Below the pieces are notes generated by a model. That model was not told where the DNA came from and did not search any database. It saw nothing but the letters and a program-made list of their open reading frames with translations. From NCBI GenBank assembly GCA_944322575.1, contig CALUPK010000007.1, positions 1 through 64,000 of the forward strand: a DNA stretch of 64,000 nucleotides. The letters are read 5' to 3'. A program made the position numbers and the translations under genes. This stretch comes from an uncultured Bacteroidales bacterium (GTDB taxonomy: Bacteria; Bacteroidota; Bacteroidia; Bacteroidales; UBA932). Shown here piece after piece: positions 42,301-50,241 of this stretch (position 1 is the first letter of the stretch; every line of letters starts with the position of its first letter).

Positions 42301-43123
42301 CGTTCTCAAGTAATTTGTCGTAAAACTCGTTGTACTTCTGTATGTACGTGCCTTCAGGATGGTCTATCGGGGTGTATTCGAGTACCGGCAGCTTCCTCGA
42401 AGCGATGTATCCGGTAATCTCTTCGCTTATCTCCCCGGAGGCCAGGATGACGGCATCGGCATACTGGATTGCGAGTTTTGCAAGATTTATGCCATTAGGG
42501 GTCTTAAGGATCTCTATGTCTTTGGCCTTAATGCCGGTTACCGGCACTTTGGCCTTCATGTCTGCCGCGAAAGTGCAGTCCGGATACTCGTTGTACAGTG
42601 ACAGGACCACCTTGGAATCGGAGAAGATGGGGTCGTTCTTGTATGCTTTCTTGAGGTAGAGAGGGACTAACTGGGATATCCATCCGGAGCAGTGAACGAT
42701 GTCGGGTTTCCACCTGAGCTTCTTGACTGTCTCGAGGATGCCGCGGGCAAAGAATACGGCCCTCTCGTCATTGTCCTCCATGAAATGGCCGTCTGCGTCC
42801 TCGTATATGGTCTTGCGGTGAAAGTAGTCGTCGTTGTCGATGAAGTATACCTGCATCCGGGCGGATGATATGGATGCGACCTTGATGACGAGCGGGCGGT
42901 CAATATCATTGATCACCATGTTCATCCCTGAGAGCCTGATTACCTCATGGAGCTGGTTGCGTCTCTCGTTGATGCAGCCGTAGCGGGGCATGAATGTCCG
43001 GATTTCCTTACCCGACTCCTGTATTCCCTGAGGTAGGAATCTGCCCACAATGGAGATTGTGGTCTCGGGCAGATATGGGTAAATTTCCGAGTTGACGAAT
43101 AATACTCTTTTGGGATCTTTCAT
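42290..43123 (-). CDS. Starch/glycogen synthase N-terminal (GT5) domain protein
   Basis: A 277-residue protein from ATG 43123. KRVLFVNSEIYPYLPETTIS corresponds to the ADP-glucose-binding start of GT5 synthases and KPDIVHCSGWISQLVPLYLK to the second conserved segment. Only the N-terminal catalytic lobe is present; the GT-B C-terminal lobe is absent, and the usual KTGGL motif is replaced. It is therefore unlikely to synthesise glycogen alone. It is cotranscribed with the DUF4270 lipoprotein. Confidence 0.8.
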   Translation of the reverse strand: MKDPKRVLFVNSEIYPYLPETTISIVGRFLPQGIQESGKEIRTFMPRYGCINERRNQLHEVIRLSGMNMVINDIDRPLVIKVASISSARMQVYFIDNDDYFHRKTIYEDADGHFMEDNDERAVFFARGILETVKKLRWKPDIVHCSGWISQLVPLYLKKAYKNDPIFSDSKVVLSLYNEYPDCTFAADMKAKVPVTGIKAKDIEILKTPNGINLAKLAIQYADAVILASGEISEEITGYIASRKLPVLEYTPIDHPEGTYIQKYNEFYDKLLENDAL

Positions 43124-43140
43124 GATGGAAACAATTTTTG

Positions 43141-43191
43141 CAAATATAATAATAAAATATCGGAAAGTATTATCTTTTTTATTTATCTTTG
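43141..43191. promoter_or_regulatory. Divergent promoters for the GT5-domain gene and ftsX
   Basis: TATATTTG on the minus strand at 43141-43148 and TATCTTTG on the plus strand at 43184-43191. Leaders are about 17 and 23 nt. The second box supports the ftsX start at 43215 rather than the longer open frame. Confidence 0.6.
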
Positions 43192-43214
43192 GAAGATTTA
43201 TCAGACGAAAGTCA

Positions 43215-44093
43215 ATGGGAAAAAGCGAGAGTAACATTTTGTACAGGAGACTGTTGAGGTCCTACTTCTCCTCTGTGATCAGCATCAGTTTAGTGCTGTT
43301 TCTGGTAGGAATGGTGGGCGTACTTGTCGTAAATGCCCGTTCTGTCTCCAATTATTTCAAGGAAAATATCACTGTCTCGGCTATTCTGACTGTCGAGGCG
43401 GATGAGGCGGATGCATCTGCTCTCGCAGACATACTGACGGGAACGGGCTATGTCAAGGATGCGCGGATCGTCACCAAGGAGGAGGGAGTGGAAGAGATGA
43501 AGGGGATACTCGGGGATGATTTTATGGATGTGTTCGAGGTCAATCCTATTCCCGTGTCTCTCGAGCTCCAGATATCCGCGGACTATATCTCTACGGACAG
43601 CCTTGCAGTCATAGAGGAGTCGCTGTACAGCTATCCTGCCGTGGATGAGGTGGTCTATCAGCAGTCGCTTGTGGAGCTTCTCAATGCCAACCTGGAACGG
43701 ATAAGTCTCGTGGCGGGTGTATTCGTGCTCCTGCTCCTGTTCATCTCGGTGGTGCTGATAAACAATACAGTGCGCCTCAATGTCTATTCCAAGCGCTTTA
43801 CTATCCATACTATGCGTTTAGTGGGAGCTACCAAGAGCTTCATTACTATGCCTTTTGTAGGACAGGCCTTCTTCCAGGGACTCATATCCGGTGCTGTTGC
43901 GGATGTCTTTATACTCGGAGCGCTGTATCTTATACGCAATGAGTTCTACCAGCTCTTCTCTCTCTTCGACGCCATGCTTCTGGGTATGGTTATGATAGGA
44001 GTGGTGGTCCTCGGTGTCCTGATATGCATGATATCCACATCGGCCGGAGTCAGGAGTCTGATATCGTTGAATAAGAGTGAACTTTATTATTGA
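43215..44093 (+). CDS. ftsX: Cell division ABC permease FtsX
   Basis: A 292-residue FtsX. A first helix (SVISISLVLFLVGMVGVLVV) is followed by an extracytoplasmic domain of about 130 residues and three C-terminal helices, with LVGATKSFITMPFVGQAFFQ as the FtsX/MacB-type conserved cytosolic loop. With FtsE it activates peptidoglycan hydrolases at the septum; ftsE is not in the window. It heads a cluster with DUF3098, uppP and lpxH. Confidence 0.92.
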   Translation: MGKSESNILYRRLLRSYFSSVISISLVLFLVGMVGVLVVNARSVSNYFKENITVSAILTVEADEADASALADILTGTGYVKDARIVTKEEGVEEMKGILGDDFMDVFEVNPIPVSLELQISADYISTDSLAVIEESLYSYPAVDEVVYQQSLVELLNANLERISLVAGVFVLLLLFISVVLINNTVRLNVYSKRFTIHTMRLVGATKSFITMPFVGQAFFQGLISGAVADVFILGALYLIRNEFYQLFSLFDAMLLGMVMIGVVVLGVLICMISTSAGVRSLISLNKSELYY

Positions 44094-44113
44094 TAAATTT
44101 TAATTGGTAACAA

Positions 44114-44365
44114 ATGGATAAATTTGCTGTTCCTAAAGAAAACATCGTCTGGCTTATCGCGGGACTCTGCGTGATGGTGCTCGGCTATCTCCTTCTGCTC
44201 GGAGGAGGTGCTGACAGTCCGGAGGTGTTCAGTTATGCCCTGTTCAGCTTTACGCGCATGTATGTGGCGCCTCTGCTGATTCTGGCAGGTTTTGTTATGG
44301 AGATAGTCGTCCTGCTTAGAAGGACTCCTATCAGGTTGTTTAAGAAAAATAAAGAAGAAATTTGA
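44114..44365 (+). CDS. DUF3098 family small membrane protein
   Basis: An 83-residue protein with two transmembrane helices ([20 protein letters not shown] and the segment around [19 protein letters not shown]) separated by a short loop. It matches DUF3098, which sits between ftsX and uppP in many Bacteroidota. Its function is unknown; the neighbours suggest envelope or division work. Confidence 0.88.
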   Translation: MDKFAVPKENIVWLIAGLCVMVLGYLLLLGGGADSPEVFSYALFSFTRMYVAPLLILAGFVMEIVVLLRRTPIRLFKKNKEEI

Positions 44366-44367
44366 AT

Positions 44368-45201
44368 ATGGAATGGTTTCAGGCGGTGGTGCTGGGCCTT
44401 GTGCAGGGACTGACTGAGTTCCTGCCTGTGAGCAGCAGCGGCCATCTTACGATTTTCAAGGCGATTTTCGGTATCGAGGCTGAGAATCTGAGTTTTGAGG
44501 TGGCGGTGCATGCGGCCACAGTTGTAAGTACGATAGTGGCTTTCCGCAAGGAGATATGGGATATTATCGGTGGTGTGTTTAAGTTCAAATACAATTCCCA
44601 GACGCAGTATTTTCTCAAGATATGCGTGTCGATGATACCTGTTTTTATCGTGGGTGTCTTTTTCAAGGATTTCGTCACTGATATTTTCGGCTCCGGACTT
44701 ATTATTGTCGGTGCTATGCTGCTTCTGACGGCGTTGCTGCTTTTCGTAGGCGAGGCGCTGTCCAACCGTCAGGCACGAAAAGCTGCCATCGAGGGCAAGG
44801 AGCCCGGAAAAGAGGTTGGTTACAAAGAGGCATTTATAATAGGTATCGGCCAGGCCTTTGCCGTGATGCCGGGACTCTCCCGTTCCGGTACCACTATCGC
44901 TACTGGCCTGATGCTGGGGGTAAAGAAAAGTGCCATGGCGCAGTTCTCCTTCCTTATGGTGCTTATACCCATCCTCGGGGAGGCTTTCCTGCAGCTCGTA
45001 GGAGGAGACTTTACTGCCGAGTCTTCCGGCATTTCTGCCCTCTCTCTGATTCTCGGTTCACTTACGGCCTTCGTTTCCGGATATGTGGCCTGCCGGTGGA
45101 TGATCCGTATCGTTCAGAAGGCCCGTCTGCGTTATTTCTCCATCTACTGTTGCGCGGCAGCCGTGCTTTGCTTTGTCTTGGAAATGACCAAGGCTGTGTA
45201 G
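44368..45201 (+). CDS. uppP: Undecaprenyl-diphosphatase
   Basis: A 277-residue BacA/UppP membrane phosphatase from ATG 44368. The catalytic motifs are [17 protein letters not shown] near the N-terminus and [15 protein letters not shown] with the essential Arg-Ser. It recycles undecaprenyl pyrophosphate for peptidoglycan and O-antigen synthesis, and members give bacitracin resistance. It follows DUF3098 by 2 nt. Confidence 0.95.
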   Translation: MEWFQAVVLGLVQGLTEFLPVSSSGHLTIFKAIFGIEAENLSFEVAVHAATVVSTIVAFRKEIWDIIGGVFKFKYNSQTQYFLKICVSMIPVFIVGVFFKDFVTDIFGSGLIIVGAMLLLTALLLFVGEALSNRQARKAAIEGKEPGKEVGYKEAFIIGIGQAFAVMPGLSRSGTTIATGLMLGVKKSAMAQFSFLMVLIPILGEAFLQLVGGDFTAESSGISALSLILGSLTAFVSGYVACRWMIRIVQKARLRYFSIYCCAAAVLCFVLEMTKAV

Positions 45202-45204
45202 CCG

Positions 45205-46029
45205 ATGGGGCCCAAGAACAAATACTATTTTATCTCGGACGTACATCTCGGTGTATGCTCATGTGACCGCAGGGCTCTCGAGGAGAGGTTTGTTTCCCTT
45301 ATTGAGAGTATCGGCCCTGAAGCTGCCGGGGTGTATCTCCTCGGGGATATCTTCGATTTCTGGTACGAGTACCGTTATGTCATTCCGCGAGGTCATACCC
45401 GCGCCCTCGGAGCTTTGGCGCGGCTGTGTGACAGTGGAACCGAGGTGTATTTTTTTCCTGGAAATCATGATGTGTGGGCCTACAGCTACTTTGAGCAGGA
45501 GATAGGGATGAAGGTGCTCAGTCAGCCTTATGTGACTGAGATTTGCGGGCGGCGCTTCTGTCTCGGACACGGGGACGGGCTCGGAAGGACCGAGCCTTCA
45601 TTCCGGCTTATCAGGTGGATGTTCCACAATCGTTTTCTGCAGGTACTCTTCTCCAGTATTCATCCTAAATGGGCTTTCGGACTCGGATATGCCTGGGCAT
45701 CTCACTCGCGTAAGGTCAAGAACGGGCCTGAGCGTGCGGGACGCTATGTTTTCAGGGGTGAAGACGAGCCTCTTTGCCACTTTGCGGACGATTTCGGGAG
45801 GCAATACCGGGCCGCGCATGAAGGGAGGGGTATCGATTATTATATTTTCGGTCATTATCATACGCCCGGAGCGGTATCAGTGCCCTCGGGGGGCGAGATG
45901 CATATTCTCGGGTGCTGGGTGGACGGAGGGGAGTATGCCGTATTTGACGGGGCGGAGCTGAGGATTATTTCTGCGGTACGTCCATCCGGGACCGTACAAC
46001 AGGCTCCGGGGGATTTTTCCCGAAAATAG
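45205..46029 (+). CDS. lpxH: UDP-2,3-diacylglucosamine diphosphatase (LpxH-like)
   Basis: A 274-residue metallophosphoesterase. Metal ligands are in FISDVHLG, LLGDIFDFWYEY, PGNHDVW, LGHGDG and FGHYHTP, the LpxH pattern. It cleaves UDP-2,3-diacylglucosamine to lipid X in lipid A synthesis at the membrane. It is 3 nt after uppP. Its 3' end overlaps the convergent DUF4294 gene by 65 bp. Confidence 0.9.
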   Translation: MGPKNKYYFISDVHLGVCSCDRRALEERFVSLIESIGPEAAGVYLLGDIFDFWYEYRYVIPRGHTRALGALARLCDSGTEVYFFPGNHDVWAYSYFEQEIGMKVLSQPYVTEICGRRFCLGHGDGLGRTEPSFRLIRWMFHNRFLQVLFSSIHPKWAFGLGYAWASHSRKVKNGPERAGRYVFRGEDEPLCHFADDFGRQYRAAHEGRGIDYYIFGHYHTPGAVSVPSGGEMHILGCWVDGGEYAVFDGAELRIISAVRPSGTVQQAPGDFSRK

Positions 46030-46624
46030 AGCGGTAGAGGACATTGAAATCTCCGCTGAGGTACTTCTGTACGAGCTCTTCGGTCTGCCGGTCTTCACCC
46101 TCGGGGTCATAGGGGCGTTTCATGTCTGAACCGAAGATTTTAGCGATGCCCTGCCAGAATCCGGCGGCAGCTCTATTCTTATACGTGCGTATAATCTCGT
46201 AGGGAGTTATGCCTGTCTGGCGGTCTATGAGGCGGAGCAGAAGCTGGCCCTGGCTGACAGTGAGGTTCATGAGCGGCTTCTTGAAGGTCTCGAAGAGCTC
46301 GTCCTGGAGGATGCGGATGTATCTGTTGCGTTTTGCCCGGCTCAGCTCACCCGCTACGATGGTCGAATCGGCTTCCATGAGTTTTTCCTGGGCGAGCAGC
46401 GCGTATGGATAGGCTTTTGCGAAGTTGTGGACGAGGCGGTAGTAGCGCCTCCACTCCCTGCCCTTTCTGCTGGCTGTTTTGTATACAGGCTCGAGGTTGT
46501 CTATGTACATGGTGTCACCCCTCTCGTCGATGATGTACTCCATCATCAGCGAGTCTCTGTCCTGTCCGGATGCCTTAGGGATGAGGACGACGCAAAAAAG
46601 TATTATAGATAAGAAAACTTTCAT
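45965..46624 (-). CDS. DUF4294 family secreted protein
   Basis: A 219-residue protein from ATG 46624, which begins with a signal peptide (MKVFLSIILFCVVLIPKASG). The mature part is charged and helical: GREWRRYYRLVHNFAKAYPY and ETFKKPLMNLTVSQGQLLLR are the conserved DUF4294 segments. It is widespread in Bacteroidota and uncharacterised. The longer frame upstream of ATG 46624 lacks a signal-peptide start and is rejected. Confidence 0.82.
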   Translation of the reverse strand: MKVFLSIILFCVVLIPKASGQDRDSLMMEYIIDERGDTMYIDNLEPVYKTASRKGREWRRYYRLVHNFAKAYPYALLAQEKLMEADSTIVAGELSRAKRNRYIRILQDELFETFKKPLMNLTVSQGQLLLRLIDRQTGITPYEIIRTYKNRAAAGFWQGIAKIFGSDMKRPYDPEGEDRQTEELVQKYLSGDFNVLYRSIFGKNPPEPVVRSRMDVPQK

Positions 46625-46656
46625 CACAATGTGTTGCGAATATAGAAGAAATCTTC

Positions 46657-46664
46657 TAAATTTG
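46657..46664 (+). promoter_or_regulatory. -7 box of the putative leader peptide and hypD
   Basis: TAAATTTG at 46657-46664 matches TAnnTTTG. It is the only good -7 box between the DUF4294 start and hypD, so it probably drives hypD with a leader of about 160 nt. The first ATG of that leader is at 46670, 5 nt past the box. Confidence 0.5.
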
Positions 46665-46669
46665 CACAG

Positions 46670-46744
46670 ATGAGAGGATATTCTTACATAGTCAACTTGT
46701 ATCACAAGCCCGGACGCGGCCTTTTCTCCTGCTGCATCTGCTGA
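46670..46744 (+). CDS. Possible cysteine-rich leader peptide (24 aa)
   Basis: A 24-codon ORF: MRGYSYIVNLYHKPGRG followed by LFSCCIC and a TGA stop. Three of the last four codons are Cys. It begins at the predicted transcription start, so it would be translated leaderless. A nested stem-loop starts at the base after its stop, and hypD begins 84 nt downstream. Leaderless Cys-rich ORFs of this kind act as cysteine-responsive attenuators in mycobacteria. A similar role here is inference, and the ORF may not be expressed. Confidence 0.4.
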   Translation: MRGYSYIVNLYHKPGRGLFSCCIC

Positions 46745-46791
46745 GTGTCATCTGTATCTGCAAGCGGCAGGCAGTGCTGCCGCAGTGACAC
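46745..46791 (+). promoter_or_regulatory. Nested stem-loop in the hypD leader
   Basis: Outer pairing GTGTCA (46745-46750) with TGACAC (46786-46791) and inner pairing GCGGCAG (46764-46770) with CTGCCGC (46777-46783). It begins immediately after the stop of the leader ORF, so ribosome position there could affect folding. No U-run follows it, so it is not a classical terminator. Confidence 0.5.
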
Positions 46792-46828
46792 TTATATCAT
46801 ATCCATCAGACAATAAAAAATACATATT

Positions 46829-49255
46829 ATGACAGAAAGAATAAACATGCTGCGCGAGCAGTCTGTCAATGCCGAGCCTTCGCTTACGATTGAAAGGGCA
46901 TTGATAGAAACCGAATTTTACAAAAAGAATGACGGAAAGTACTCTATTCCCGTCATGCGTGCCAAGAATTTTTACAACCTCTGTGCGAAAAAGAGGATTT
47001 ACATAGGCGATAACGAGCTTATAGTCGGGGAGAGAGGTCCCAAGCCAAAGGCCGTCCCCACATTCCCTGAGCTGAACTGCCACTCTGTGGAGGATTTCAA
47101 GGTGCTCCGTAGCCGCGAGATACAGCATTATGCCATCTCTGACCGCGAGATAGAGAAATATAAGAATGAGGTGATTCCTTACTGGAAGGGCAAGACTCAG
47201 AGAGACAGGATATTCAATCATGTGCCCCAGAGCTGGAAAGCTCTTTATGAGGCAGGTGTCTTTACCGAGTTTATGGAGCAGCGGGCACCTGGTCATACTG
47301 CCCTTGACGGCAAGATGTACCGTATGGGTATGAAGGACTTCAAGGCTAAGATTGCGGAGCATATAGCATCGTTGGATTTTCTCAATGATCCTGAAGCCAC
47401 TGACAAGCAGGATGAGCTGACAGCCATGTCCATATCCTGTGATGCCATGGTCCTGTTTGCCCGCCGTCATGCCGATGAGGCCCGCAAGCAGATATCGAAG
47501 ATAGAAAAAGCCTTAGCCGGAGGACCTGCGTACAAGGTGACACCTTTTTCAGGAGAGTCTCAGGAAGATGCCTACAGGCGGCGTATCAAGGAGCTGCAGG
47601 ACATCATCGAGGTATGCACATGGGTTCCGGAAAATGCGCCGAGGACATTCCGTGAGGCAGTACAGATGTATTGGTTCTGCCATCTCGGCACGATACTCGA
47701 ACTCAATGGGTGGGATGCTATGAATCCCGGGCATTTCGACCAGCACTTGGCTCCGTTCTATGAGAGGGAGGTTGCGGCCGGTACTCTTACTCGGGAACAG
47801 GCCAAGGAATTCATCGGATGTTTCTGGATAAAGGTCAACAATCATCCGGCGCCTCCTAAAGTGGGCATCACGGCTAAAGAGAGCGGTACATACAATGATT
47901 TTACAAATATCAATATCGGTGGTGTAAAACGCGACGGAACATCAGGAGAGAGCGAGGTCTCCTATATTCTGCTCGAAGTGCTCGGAGAGCTTCATATCCT
48001 GCAGCCCGGATGTTCGGTACACGTCAGTGAGAAGACCTCCGATGAGCTCGTCAAGGCGGCATGCAAGGTTATCCGTCTCGGTTACGGCTACCCTTCGCTG
48101 TTCAATCCTGACACTTATGTCAAGGAGCTTGTCCGTCAGGGCAAGAGTCTTGAGGATGCACGGGAGGGTGGATGCAGCGGCTGTATCGAAGTCGGAGCCT
48201 TCGGCAAGGAGGCATATCTGCTCACTGGCTATCTGAATGTGCCCAAACTTCTTGAGCTGGCTCTCAACAACGGTGTGGATCCGGTCACAGGCAAGCAGAT
48301 CAGCATAGCCACGGGAGATTCCCGTGAGTTCAGGTCATTCGAGGACCTGTATTCGGCATTCCTCAAGCAGCTGGAGTATGTGGTACTCGAGAAGATCAAG
48401 GTCAACAACTACATAGACCGTATGTTTGCCAAATATGCTCCGGCTACATTCCTCTCGGTGCTCATCGATGACTGTATCGCCAAAGGAAAGGATTACTACA
48501 ATGGAGGGCCCCGCTACAATACCGATTATATCCAGTGTACAGGACTCGGTACAGTCACGGATGCTATGTCCTCCATCAAGAAGCATGTTTTTGAGGAAGG
48601 GCGTTATACTATGGACCGGATGCTGGGTATGTTGAAGGCCGATTTCAAAGGCTATGAGTATGACCGTCAGTGGATAGTCAACCATACACCGTTCTTCGGC
48701 AACGATGACGAGTATGCTGACTCTATAGCAGTGCGCGTGTACAATGATCTCTTCAGGACTATCGAAGGCCGTCCCAACATCAAGGGGTCCTGTTATCACA
48801 TGAACATGCTCTCCACTACCTGTCACATATATTTTGGAAAGGTTCTCGGAGCATCGGCTGACGGACGTCATGCTACCCTGCCTATATCGGACGGCACTTC
48901 TCCTTCGCATGGTGCAGATACTCACGGTCCTACAGCAGTAGTCAAGTCTCTCGGGAAACTCGACCAGAGTCTCTCCGGCGGTACCTTGTTGAATCAGCGC
49001 CTGATACCTCAGATACTCAAGAAAGACGAGGACCTGACTAAGCTCGGACAGCTTATCCGCGCATATTTCGGGCTCGGCGGGCATCATATCCAGTTCAATA
49101 TCGTGGATACGGCTACGCTCCGTGATGCTCAGAAACATCCTGAGCAGTACCGGGACCTGATGGTGCGCGTGGCGGGTTACAGTGATTATTTCAATGATCT
49201 GTGCGCTGATTATCAGGAGGAGATCATAGCGCGTACAGAGAACGCTGCATTCTAA
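46829..49255 (+). CDS. hypD: Glycyl radical enzyme, probable trans-4-hydroxyproline dehydratase
   Basis: An 808-residue glycyl radical enzyme. The thiyl Cys452 and adjacent Glu454 lie in GGCSGCIEVG; the glycyl radical is Gly783 in VRVAGYSDYF. Segments FTEFMEQRAPGHT, EGGCSGCIEVGAFGKEAYLL and GYLNVPKLLELALNNG match the HypD clade much better than pyruvate formate-lyase or choline lyase as I remember them. HypD dehydrates trans-4-hydroxy-L-proline to pyrroline-5-carboxylate under strict anaerobiosis. The activase follows 9 nt later. A P5C reductase gene (proC), often adjacent, is not in the window. Confidence 0.85.
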   Translation: MTERINMLREQSVNAEPSLTIERALIETEFYKKNDGKYSIPVMRAKNFYNLCAKKRIYIGDNELIVGERGPKPKAVPTFPELNCHSVEDFKVLRSREIQHYAISDREIEKYKNEVIPYWKGKTQRDRIFNHVPQSWKALYEAGVFTEFMEQRAPGHTALDGKMYRMGMKDFKAKIAEHIASLDFLNDPEATDKQDELTAMSISCDAMVLFARRHADEARKQISKIEKALAGGPAYKVTPFSGESQEDAYRRRIKELQDIIEVCTWVPENAPRTFREAVQMYWFCHLGTILELNGWDAMNPGHFDQHLAPFYEREVAAGTLTREQAKEFIGCFWIKVNNHPAPPKVGITAKESGTYNDFTNINIGGVKRDGTSGESEVSYILLEVLGELHILQPGCSVHVSEKTSDELVKAACKVIRLGYGYPSLFNPDTYVKELVRQGKSLEDAREGGCSGCIEVGAFGKEAYLLTGYLNVPKLLELALNNGVDPVTGKQISIATGDSREFRSFEDLYSAFLKQLEYVVLEKIKVNNYIDRMFAKYAPATFLSVLIDDCIAKGKDYYNGGPRYNTDYIQCTGLGTVTDAMSSIKKHVFEEGRYTMDRMLGMLKADFKGYEYDRQWIVNHTPFFGNDDEYADSIAVRVYNDLFRTIEGRPNIKGSCYHMNMLSTTCHIYFGKVLGASADGRHATLPISDGTSPSHGADTHGPTAVVKSLGKLDQSLSGGTLLNQRLIPQILKKDEDLTKLGQLIRAYFGLGGHHIQFNIVDTATLRDAQKHPEQYRDLMVRVAGYSDYFNDLCADYQEEIIARTENAAF

Positions 49256-49264
49256 GACCGGGTC

Positions 49265-50203
49265 ATGAGCGAAGTCAGGTACCCTATATTTGACATCAAG
49301 CGGTATTCGATAAACGACGGACCGGGTATCCGGATTACATTTTTCTTCAAAGGATGCCCGCTGTCCTGTGTCTGGTGCCACAACCCGGAGGGCATATCCC
49401 GCAGCCAGACCAGAATGTACACTGTGTCCAAGTGTATCCTGTGCGGTGCTTGTGTGCAGTTTTGCCCAGCTCATGCCCTGAAGGCCGTGCGCGGCCGCGG
49501 AGTATTATGCGACAGAGACCTGTGTACATTATGCGGGAAGTGCGCTGAGGTCTGCCCTACCAAGGCAGTGGAGATGGCTTCCAAAACATATACAGCGGAG
49601 CAGGTCTATGCCGAGATAGCAAAGGAGCGGCCTTTCTTTACGACCTCTGACGGGGGTGTGACATTCAGTGGCGGAGAGCCTCTCTATCAGGGAGACTTGC
49701 TCATACAGCTGCTGGACTACATAGGGCAGGCAGCGGAGAAAGACGGGTACAGGCTGCACCGGACGGTGGACACCACCCTTTTCGCAAATCAGGAGCTTGT
49801 CCGGGAGGTATCGCACAGGTGTGAGCTCTTTCTGGTCGATATCAAGATGATGGACTCAGACAGACACCGGAAGTTCTGCGGTGTTCCTAATGATATCATA
49901 TTGGAAAATATCCGGATGGTAGCCTCTGAAGGTGCGGCCGGGTATCTTGTAAGGATACCTCTGATCGAAGGAATCAATGCCGATACAGAAAATATCGAGG
50001 CTACGGCTTCGTTCCTCGCTTCCCTTGACAGACTCCCCAAGTACGTGGAGCTTCTGCCTTATCATGATATAGGTAAAAACAAGCATTCCCGGATGGGAAC
50101 GCAGTACAATAAGAATAATGTGCCGATGGCGGTACCCTCTGAAAAAACTATCGAAGACGCCTTAGGTATATTTAAAAACTACGGCGTACCGGCAAAGGTA
50201 TAG
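49265..50203 (+). CDS. hypE: Glycyl radical enzyme activase
   Basis: A 312-residue radical SAM protein. RYSINDGPGIRITFFFKGCP begins the family signature and SCVWCHNPEG completes CxxxCxxC. Two 4Fe-4S ferredoxin motifs follow (CILCGACVQFCP, CTLCGKCAEVCP). FSGGEPLYQ is the SAM-binding GGE motif. It makes the glycyl radical on the preceding dehydratase. The insertion with two extra clusters is typical of activases other than that of pyruvate formate-lyase. Confidence 0.9.
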   Translation: MSEVRYPIFDIKRYSINDGPGIRITFFFKGCPLSCVWCHNPEGISRSQTRMYTVSKCILCGACVQFCPAHALKAVRGRGVLCDRDLCTLCGKCAEVCPTKAVEMASKTYTAEQVYAEIAKERPFFTTSDGGVTFSGGEPLYQGDLLIQLLDYIGQAAEKDGYRLHRTVDTTLFANQELVREVSHRCELFLVDIKMMDSDRHRKFCGVPNDIILENIRMVASEGAAGYLVRIPLIEGINADTENIEATASFLASLDRLPKYVELLPYHDIGKNKHSRMGTQYNKNNVPMAVPSEKTIEDALGIFKNYGVPAKV

Positions 50204-50220
50204 CCGGCGCGCCGTAGTTT
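50176..50220. terminator. Terminator at the end of the hypDE operon
   Basis: AAACTACGGCG (50176-50186) pairs with CGCCGTAGTTT (50210-50220). The hairpin overlaps the last codons of hypE and separates it from the convergent nagB-like gene, so it can serve both directions. Confidence 0.65.
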
Positions 50221-50241
50221 GATTACTGTTCAGCGGGCTCC

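Noticed and set aside
48335..49474. 379-codon minus-strand frame
   Set aside because: Antisense to hypD and hypE; carries no domain and contradicts the radical-enzyme motifs on the plus strand.
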